Positions 58,105 to 64,000 of a stretch of 64,000 nt of DNA are shown one piece after another (within the stretch, counting starts at the first letter, position 1; the number at the start of each line of letters is the position of its first letter). Made by a program: the position numbers and the translations under genes. The stretch covers positions 620,001 through 684,000 of the forward strand of contig NC_007577.1 in assembly GCF_000012645.1 (NCBI RefSeq), read 5' to 3'. The notes beneath the pieces are model-generated. The model saw only the letters and a list, made by a program, of their open reading frames with translations. It searched no databases and was not told where the DNA came from. Source of the stretch: Prochlorococcus marinus str. MIT 9312. GTDB lineage: Bacteria > Cyanobacteriota > Cyanobacteriia > PCC-6307 > Cyanobiaceae.

Positions 58105-59052
58105 ATGGAAGAGAAATTAACTCTTTTCAAGAATCGTAAAAGATTCGGTATCGAAAAAAATATAGATATTATCTTCAAGAATACTGCTCTAGTCTTGTCT
58201 AGTTTCGTAGCAATAATACTTTTAGGAATTATTTTAGTAGTCTTTTTTCAGTCATTTGAATCCTTTTCAAGGTATGGCTTGAAGTTTTTAGTAACCTCTG
58301 AATGGAATCCTGTAAAAGATGAATACGGAGCTTTTACTGCAATTTATGGCACATTGGTAACTTCATTTCTTTCGTTATTAATAACTATCCCTCTAGGAGT
58401 TGGAACTGCAATATTTATTACTGAAGACTTTGTCCCGAAAGTTGTCAGAGAAATAATAGGTTCATTTGTTGAATTATTAGCAGCTATTCCATCAGTTGTA
58501 TTGGGACTTTGGGCAATATTTGTAATGGAACCTTTTTTTAGAGCCTTTTTTGTCTTTTTACATAATTTCTTTGGTTGGATACCTTTATTCAGTACAGAAC
58601 CTACAGGAAGAAATTCCTTGTTAGCAATATTGATTTTAGTAGTTATGCTTTTGCCTATAGTGACATCCATTGCAAGAGATTCTCTTAATCAGGTTCCTAA
58701 AAAGTTAAGAAATGCAGCATATGGAATTGGAGCAAGCAGATGGAAAACAATATTTTCAGTAATTTTGCCGGCAGCGTTATCAGGAATTATGGCAGGAGTT
58801 CTATTGGCTTTAGGTAGGGCAATGGGAGAAACAATGGCTGTGACAATGATTATTGGTAATTCAAATGCATTTAGTTGGTCTCTATTATCTCCTGGATATA
58901 CCATTTCCTCCATGCTCGCAAACCAGTTTGGTGAAGCTGATGGAAGTCAGGTTTCATCACTGTTTTATGCGGCTTTTGTACTAATGATTCTTTCTTTGGT
59001 AGTAAATATCTTTGCGCAATGGTTAGTTAAGAAATTTAGTCTCAAATATTAG
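58105..59052 (+). CDS. pstC: Phosphate ABC transporter permease PstC
   Basis: 315 aa with six spans. FGAYGTLVTSFLSLLIT-like entry (FTAIYGTLVTSFLSLL), PSVVLGLWAIFVM, NAAYGIGASRWKTIFSVILPAALSGI (EAA coupling loop) and GRAMGETMAVTMIIGN. Pairs with PstA to form the pore. The upstream region 58030-58075 has TTAA-containing words but no clear 11-bp Pho-box spacing. pstC-pstA-pstB are separated by 6 and 0 bp. Confidence 0.94.
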   Translation: MEEKLTLFKNRKRFGIEKNIDIIFKNTALVLSSFVAIILLGIILVVFFQSFESFSRYGLKFLVTSEWNPVKDEYGAFTAIYGTLVTSFLSLLITIPLGVGTAIFITEDFVPKVVREIIGSFVELLAAIPSVVLGLWAIFVMEPFFRAFFVFLHNFFGWIPLFSTEPTGRNSLLAILILVVMLLPIVTSIARDSLNQVPKKLRNAAYGIGASRWKTIFSVILPAALSGIMAGVLLALGRAMGETMAVTMIIGNSNAFSWSLLSPGYTISSMLANQFGEADGSQVSSLFYAAFVLMILSLVVNIFAQWLVKKFSLKY

Positions 59053-59058
59053 ATAATT

Positions 59059-59952
59059 ATGAATTCACTTTATTACCAGAAAAGATTATCAAGAAATATA
59101 GGAGATAAACTCTTTACTTCTTTATCAGTAATTTGTGCATTGATAGCGATACTGCCTTTAATTTTTCTGGTTACATATATTCTTATTAAAGGTGGATCTC
59201 AAATCACACCAGAACTATTTACTTTAGAACCAAACCCTCCTGGAGATGACTTAGATGCAGGAGGCATTAATCCTGCATTAATAGGAACACTGATAATTAC
59301 CTCCATTGCTTCAATTATTGCCATACCAGTAGGTGTTGGCGGTGGAATATATCTGGCGGAATATTCTAAAGGCGGTGCTTTTTCAAGGTTTATTAGATTT
59401 GGGGTAAATGTTTTAGCGGGAGTCCCCTCAATAATTGCCGGTGTATTTATTTATGCCTTAATTGTTTCAACAAAGATCTTATTTGGAAGTATGTACAGTG
59501 GCTTGGCGGGAGGTATGGCACTTTCAATATTGATGTTGCCTACTGTTATTAAGACTACTGACGAAGGTTTAAAGTTAGTTCCTAACGAATTAAGATATGC
59601 GTCTCTTGGTGTTGGAGCAAGTATGTATACAACCATATTGAAAGTTACTTTGCCCTCTGCCTTTAGATCTATTGCTACTGGAGTTGTACTTGGAATCGCA
59701 AGAGCTGCAGGCGAAACAGCTCCTTTGATCTTTACTGCTTTATTTTCTTACTATTACATAACTGGTTTTGGGGATTTGTTTTATGAGATGGGCTCTCTGG
59801 CCGTTCTGATATACAACTTTGCCCTTGAACCTTACGATGCACAGAATAAACTAGCTTGGGCAGCTTCCTTTATTCTTGTTTTATCGATATTATCAGTAAA
59901 TATACTTTCAAGGATATTAGCCGCTTTTACTGAGAAAACTAAGAGGGTATAA
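59059..59952 (+). CDS. pstA: Phosphate ABC transporter permease PstA
   Basis: 297 aa with six spans. NPALIGTLIITSIASII, GVGGGIYLAEYSKGG, GVPSIIAGVFIYALIV, RYASLGVGASMYTTILKVTLPSAF (coupling loop) and ARAAGETAPLIFTALF. Full length. Stop abuts pstB. Confidence 0.94.
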   Translation: MNSLYYQKRLSRNIGDKLFTSLSVICALIAILPLIFLVTYILIKGGSQITPELFTLEPNPPGDDLDAGGINPALIGTLIITSIASIIAIPVGVGGGIYLAEYSKGGAFSRFIRFGVNVLAGVPSIIAGVFIYALIVSTKILFGSMYSGLAGGMALSILMLPTVIKTTDEGLKLVPNELRYASLGVGASMYTTILKVTLPSAFRSIATGVVLGIARAAGETAPLIFTALFSYYYITGFGDLFYEMGSLAVLIYNFALEPYDAQNKLAWAASFILVLSILSVNILSRILAAFTEKTKRV

Positions 59953-60762
59953 ATGATTAAAACTAATAAAAAAACTCCAAAAAATATCATTTTATCCCTT
60001 GAGAATGTCTCTATTAGCTATGGAACTTTTGAAGCCGTAAGAAATGTTTTTTGTAACTTTAAAAAAGGGAATATTACCTCCCTTATTGGACCTTCAGGTT
60101 GCGGAAAATCAACGGTTCTTAGATCTTTAAATAGGATGAACGATCTGATTCCTAATTGTTCCTTGAAAGGAACAGTCCTGTTTGACGGAACTAATATTTA
60201 CGATAAAAGAGTAGATCCAGTTGAAGTAAGAAGAAGAATTGGGATGGTTTTTCAACAACCTAATCCTTTTCCTAAATCTATTTACGAAAATATTGCATTT
60301 GGGGCAAGAATTAATGGTTTTACGGGAGATATGGATGAATTAGTAGAAAGTTCACTAAGAAAGGCTGCTTTATGGGACGAATGTAAGGATAAATTGAATG
60401 ATAGTGGTTACTCTTTATCAGGTGGACAACAACAAAGATTATGTATCGCTAGAACCATTGCGATTGAGCCTGAAATAATTCTCATGGATGAGCCATGCTC
60501 AGCTTTAGATCCAATCTCTACTTTGAAAATAGAAGAGACGATGCACGAACTTAAGATGAATTACACAATAATAATCGTTACCCATAATATGCAGCAGGCT
60601 TTAAGAGTCAGCGATATGACTGCTTTCTTTAATGCAGTTGAATACGAAGACGGTGATGGAGGAAAGGTTGGTTACCTTGCGGAATTTAATTCCACTAAGA
60701 AAATTTTTAACTCTCCAAAAGAAAAAACCACTCAGGAATATATATCTGGTAAATTTGGTTGA
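59953..60762 (+). CDS. pstB: Phosphate ABC transporter ATP-binding protein PstB
   Basis: 269 aa. Walker [21 protein letters not shown] near residues 47-66, Q-loop [18 protein letters not shown], signature [14 protein letters not shown], Walker [15 protein letters not shown]-loop [12 protein letters not shown]. Last gene of the operon; phoU is not present downstream. Confidence 0.95.
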   Translation: MIKTNKKTPKNIILSLENVSISYGTFEAVRNVFCNFKKGNITSLIGPSGCGKSTVLRSLNRMNDLIPNCSLKGTVLFDGTNIYDKRVDPVEVRRRIGMVFQQPNPFPKSIYENIAFGARINGFTGDMDELVESSLRKAALWDECKDKLNDSGYSLSGGQQQRLCIARTIAIEPEIILMDEPCSALDPISTLKIEETMHELKMNYTIIIVTHNMQQALRVSDMTAFFNAVEYEDGDGGKVGYLAEFNSTKKIFNSPKEKTTQEYISGKFG

Positions 60763-60848
60763 TGTTGAATTTTTACCTTTAATACCTCCTAGGGGTAGAC
60801 AAACAGTATAAATACCTATATAGTAAACTCGCATTAGCAAGTTAATCC

Positions 60849-60938
60849 TTGAAAAACTTTCCATTTCTACCTTTCTTGATTTTTGCAGGAGCTCTAATAA
60901 CAACTGCAACAATAGGCTTACCTGTATTTACTTCATAA
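60849..60938 (+). CDS. Tiny hydrophobic peptide with TTG start
   Basis: 29 aa from TTG at 60849: MKNFPFLPFLIFAGAL then ITTATIGLPVFTS. A single span of photosystem-peptide size. Support is only frame and composition. Confidence 0.4.
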   Translation: MKNFPFLPFLIFAGALITTATIGLPVFTS

Positions 60939-61134
60939 TTTAAAAGTAATTCTATTTAAGGTAATCTTTTGGTTTCAATAACAAATAAACTATTGATTGG
61001 AAGTCCTCATAAAACTTTAACAAAGGGAAATTTATTTGACTTTATAAAAAAAAGAGTGAATATGAATCTGTGTGGGAGTGAAAAATCTGTATTAAAACCA
61101 TTTTTAAAAGTGGTTAATTTCTAATTTATTTATC

Positions 61135-61281
61135 ATGGATAAAACTAAAGAACAGTTAGAAAAATTGAGAGAAGTAGCAGAAGCATCTCTTACAAAAACG
61201 GATGAACTTCAAAAAGTTCTTGCTCAAATTGAAGCTTTAATGTCTAGAGAAGAATCACAAACTCTATCAAAGAAGAAATAA
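61135..61281 (+). CDS. Small coiled-coil hypothetical protein
   Basis: 48 aa from ATG at 61135: MDKTKEQLEKLREVAEA, LTKTDELQKVLAQIEALM, then a Ser/Lys tail. Clear heptad pattern. A hairpin (AACCA/TGGTT) lies just upstream at 61096-61115. Function unknown. Confidence 0.55.
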   Translation: MDKTKEQLEKLREVAEASLTKTDELQKVLAQIEALMSREESQTLSKKK

Positions 61282-61315
61282 TTATTAAAAATAATTTTAG
61301 TTTTTGTACTTTTAA

Positions 61316-61459
61316 TTACACCTCTAAAATTCCATTGTAGTTATTAATTGTATATGCAGAACCCGTTCCAAAGTTTTCTGTTAGGTCTCTAGGTCTTACC
61401 TTCTTTAAGTAAAAGACCTCTTTAATTTCTTTGTCTTTATTATATTTTTTATAGCCTGA
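61316..61459 (-). pseudogene. Protein-like frame without a start codon
   Basis: The frame reads SGYKKYNKDKEIKEVF, YLKKVRPRDLTENFGTG and SAYTINNYNGILEV to TAA at 61316, bounded upstream by TAA. There is no ATG, GTG or TTG in a useful position. It lies immediately after the stop of the 100-aa secreted protein, so it could be a separated C-terminus or another decayed gene. Confidence 0.35.
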
Positions 61460-61463
61460 TTAT

Positions 61464-61766
61464 TTAGTTGATTACTTTATAGATTTTTTTCAAACAGACA
61501 TTTACATCGAAAGATTCAGTATTTACAACCTCTATGCCTGTTTTTTCTGTAACTTCAACAATAGCATTGCATTCGTCTTGTTTAAGAGCCATGTAACTTG
61601 GCTTTTTATCTTCTATATCTAATTCAATACTAGATTCATTATCTTCTTTATATTGCTCCATTACAAGTGTAAGAGCCTCTATCTCTACCGAAAAATTCTC
61701 ATTTGCTTTTGCCTCAAATGGAATGATAAGAAATGGAAATAAAATCAAGGCTATTAATTTTTTCAT
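61464..61766 (-). CDS. Secreted small hypothetical protein
   Basis: 100 aa. Signal peptide MKKLIALILFPFLIIPFEAKA, then an acidic helical region (VEIEALTLVMEQYKED) and two Cys (LKQDECNAIV and FDVNVCLKK) able to form a disulfide. No family recognised. Confidence 0.65.
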   Translation of the reverse strand: MKKLIALILFPFLIIPFEAKANENFSVEIEALTLVMEQYKEDNESSIELDIEDKKPSYMALKQDECNAIVEVTEKTGIEVVNTESFDVNVCLKKIYKVIN

Positions 61767-61976
61767 TTCTATAAAATGTGTTTATTTTTTTTATAACGTG
61801 GATTGTCTGCTAAAGGAAGGGGCATTATTCATTTTATTTTTTTAGTTGTTTATTCTTTATTAATAAATAATTATTCAATATTTATAAATTAATTGATGAA
61901 ATTATTTAATGAGAGTTTTAAGTATAAATTAGTATATCTAAATGAAAAATTTAATTCACTTCAATAGGATTTTTAC

Positions 61977-62627
61977 TTAAGAATTTATTTCGATAATTTC
62001 TTCTTCAGAAACAATTGCCCATTTTCTAAAGGACTTTTTGCAAGGATATCCTCCTGTTAAGTCTCCAAATGCGGGCAAGAATAAAGTATTTTTATTCTTA
62101 TCCATTGCAAAACACCTGAAAGACAATTTATCTCCTTTGTTTTTTAAATAGATTTTTGGATGATAATGTCCACAAATATTCAAAGTTTTATTATCGCCTA
62201 AATCAACTGGTTCATGGCTAAAAGTAATATTTTTAGTTTTTCTAATATCAAAAATTTTTATGTTTTTAATATCACAACCTACATCGTGATTTCCGAGGAC
62301 TAGTTCAACATTAGTTTGTAGTAGTTCAGGAAGATCCTCAACTTTTTTTTGAAGAGTTTTATCTATTGAATATTTGCTGTGGAATAAATCTCCCAATATT
62401 ATTAACTTTTCAGGACTATATTTTTTTACTATTTTTTTTATTCTTGCGAAATTGTTTTTATCTGAATTATTAGTAAGAGGTATACCATTTTGCTGAAAAT
62501 ACTCAGCTTTCCCAAGATGAATATCGCATATTAACAACTCTTTTGTTATCGGTAGAAATAACGCTCTTAAAGGAAGCATCTCTAACAATGTATCTTCCCA
62601 ACAAAATTTAAAAGTACTTTTTTTCAT
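61977..62627 (-). CDS. pdeM: Ligase-associated DNA damage response endonuclease PdeM
   Basis: 216 aa. Calcineurin-like metallophosphoesterase with LLICDIHLGKAEYFQQNG near residues 31-48, LIILGDLFHSK near 75, LVLGNHDVG near 108, ICGHYHPKI near 150 and LPAFGDLTGG. This N-to-C pattern is that of PdeM, which works with a Lhr-type helicase, an exonuclease and an ATP-dependent ligase. It abuts the helicase gene (1 base gap). Confidence 0.88.
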   Translation of the reverse strand: MKKSTFKFCWEDTLLEMLPLRALFLPITKELLICDIHLGKAEYFQQNGIPLTNNSDKNNFARIKKIVKKYSPEKLIILGDLFHSKYSIDKTLQKKVEDLPELLQTNVELVLGNHDVGCDIKNIKIFDIRKTKNITFSHEPVDLGDNKTLNICGHYHPKIYLKNKGDKLSFRCFAMDKNKNTLFLPAFGDLTGGYPCKKSFRKWAIVSEEEIIEINS

Positions 62628-64000
62628 TTAATCACTATATTTTTTTATAAGTTTTTCTACTCTTCTTTCTATTGGTTCATTGCTTAAGGTATTTTTAAGT
62701 CTTTCAACTAATAAAGGGAAAGCAAAAGGAGTTGGAGTTTTTATCTCGTTTAATAGCATTTTTAAATTCTTTAATCTTTCTAATGATCTAGATATTCTTT
62801 TATTTTCTAATTGATATTCTTTAACTTCTTGATGCGATTGTTTTATCAAAAGATGGCCTTCTTCATATTTAGTAAAGACATCGTAGAAAAGACTTGAACT
62901 TATTTGAAGTTGAGAAGAAGTTTTTGTTTTGGTTGGATTATTTTGATTTACTAGTCCACTTATCTGGGCAATATGTTTAAATCTACGTTTTGTCAATTCT
63001 GAAAAATTTATTGCATTTTCTAGATCTTCCTCTAATTTTTTGTTATCAAAAAAATAATCAGCTTCTTTTTTAATTATGGAAAAATCATAATCTTCTGAGC
63101 TAGTTAAGCTGAATCCAAAATCATTAGCAGTAATACTAAATGTAGATTGTTTTAATTTTGCTAATCTTAAAGCCCATAGAAATGCAATTCCTTCATTTAC
63201 AAATTTGCCATCAAGTGTAAAAACAAAAATAGTTGATAAATCCTTGGTTTTATATATTTCTATAAGGAATTCATCTTTCTTTGGAATATTTGAAAGAACC
63301 TTTTGTTTCTTCAATATTGGGCGTAATGAATTTAGTTCAGGATTCGAGCAATCATAATTTTCTGGTTCATTGCATATATCTATTTCTTTTCTCAAACTTT
63401 CACAAAGTAGATCAGAAATTGCCATTTGACCTCCAACCCATGCAGGAATTAGAGAACTTTTTTTTGTAGATTTTTTAACGTATAAAATCATATCTCTGAT
63501 TCTTACAAATTGAAGCATTTTACCGGCAAAGTAAAAGGTATCTCCAGGATTTAATTTTGAGGCAAAATTCTCTTCTAAATTTCCCAAGGATTTACCTTTC
63601 ATATATTTTACATTCACAAATTTGTCGCTCGTAATTGTCCCAATATTGAACTTATGCATTCTTATTAAAGATTTGTCTTTTACAAAATATTTAAAGTTTA
63701 CATTATTATTTTGTGATTCTTCTTTAATTATCTTTTTATATTTTGGGTATGCTTTAAGACATTTTCCTCCATATTCTAAAAAGTCAAGACACCAATCCCA
63801 ATCTTGATCTTTTAAGTTTCTATAACTCCAACAACTTTTAATTCTTTCTTTCTCAATTTTCGGATCAAAGCCATTTCCGCATGCCAAACTTATTAGATGT
63901 TGAAGAAGTACATCATAAGATAATTCAGGAAGTCTAATTTCCTCAGATATACCACTTTTTATTATTCTTCTCATTGCACTAATCTCAAATAACTCCAAAG
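62628..64000 (-). CDS. Ligase-associated DEXH-box helicase, C-terminal part
   Basis: At least 456 residues; the frame is open to the right edge, so the N-terminal helicase motor lies outside. The visible part fits the C-terminal region of Lhr-type helicases of the ligase-associated set: FEISAMRRIIKSG, RLPELSYDVLLQHLISLACG, FNIGTITSDKFVNVKYMKG, KLNPGDTFYFAGKMLQFVRI and PAWVGGQMAISDLLCESLR. It probably forms an operon with pdeM; the partner ATP-dependent ligase and exonuclease would be upstream. Confidence 0.85.
   Translation of the reverse strand, partial: LELFEISAMRRIIKSGISEEIRLPELSYDVLLQHLISLACGNGFDPKIEKERIKSCWSYRNLKDQDWDWCLDFLEYGGKCLKAYPKYKKIIKEESQNNNVNFKYFVKDKSLIRMHKFNIGTITSDKFVNVKYMKGKSLGNLEENFASKLNPGDTFYFAGKMLQFVRIRDMILYVKKSTKKSSLIPAWVGGQMAISDLLCESLRKEIDICNEPENYDCSNPELNSLRPILKKQKVLSNIPKKDEFLIEIYKTKDLSTIFVFTLDGKFVNEGIAFLWALRLAKLKQSTFSITANDFGFSLTSSEDYDFSIIKKEADYFFDNKKLEEDLENAINFSELTKRRFKHIAQISGLVNQNNPTKTKTSSQLQISSSLFYDVFTKYEEGHLLIKQSHQEVKEYQLENKRISRSLERLKNLKMLLNEIKTPTPFAFPLLVERLKNTLSNEPIERRVEKLIKKYSD

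Noticed and set aside
1-64000. CRISPR array or cas genes
   Set aside because: No regularly spaced direct repeats of 25-40 bp and no Cas-like protein seen anywhere in the window.
1-64000. Insertion sequence or transposase
   Set aside because: No transposase- or integrase-like protein is visible; island signs rest on repeats and relics only.

Overview
The window looks like a chromosomal segment of a marine picocyanobacterium, most likely high-light-adapted Prochlorococcus. The DNA is strikingly AT-rich and the genes are short and tightly packed. It carries several high-light-inducible (hli) genes, cyanobacterium-specific families (DUF4278, DUF3531, a CPP1-like J-domain protein, DUF1651-like, TIGR02450 Trp-rich) and a phosphate/arsenate cluster of the type known from this genus. 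This assignment comes from protein-family recognition by eye; no database search was run.

Layout. 1-2.3 kb: end of an accessory stretch with a truncated methyltransferase, a tRNA-Ser(UGA) with a 12-bp partial copy of its 3' end 226 bp away, and small genes. 2.4-26.2 kb: core housekeeping DNA, namely nrdJ, prfC, a J-like protein, hslO, an ABC ATPase, rsmE, a DUF92 kinase-like protein, a phosphonate/phosphite-type transporter (phnD-phnC-phnE), an aminotransferase, a family-4 uracil-DNA glycosylase lacking most iron-sulfur ligands, ispG, a C-terminal protease, nadA, aroB and purK. 26.2-29.8 kb: a small hli island bounded by two diverged copies of one sequence, the first next to a tRNA-Thr-like relic. 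29.9-31.5 kb: rmuC. 31.5-43.8 kb: a long accessory island of 30-100 aa genes, many overlapping by 1-4 bases, with several genes broken by single-base homopolymer slips. It holds two paralogous DUF1651-like operons with near-identical promoters and a LexA-box-like operator, a stand-alone NAD-ligase adenylation domain, a tetranucleotide repeat between ribosome-binding site and start codon, an hli gene with an extra membrane segment, and an SDR gene. 43.9-46.1 kb: DUF1499 protein, potassium channel, cytochrome c. 46.3-60.8 kb: phosphate and arsenate regulon. 61-64 kb: small genes, then pdeM and the C-terminal part of a ligase-associated DEXH helicase that runs off the right edge.

The phosphate region reads as one functional unit. 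PhoB/PhoR sense low phosphate. A secreted phytase-esterase-like phosphatase releases phosphate, a porin admits it through the outer membrane, PstS binds it and PstC-PstA-PstB import it. Arsenate, which enters by the same route, is handled by ArsR, an ArsJ-type exporter and the partner glyceraldehyde-3-phosphate dehydrogenase, with a perfect ATCAA-N6-TTGAT operator between them. Pho-box-like repeats with 11-bp spacing lie upstream of pstS, the porin and the phosphatase. The phn transporter at 12-15 kb extends phosphorus scavenging to reduced phosphorus compounds.

The best candidates for something undescribed are the pair of LexA-like-controlled DUF1651 operons, the nearby minimal ligase-like nucleotidyltransferase, the (GTTA)n repeat that sets a ribosome-binding-site spacing, and a 40-codon TTG-start gene with an almost complete anti-16S Shine-Dalgarno sequence.
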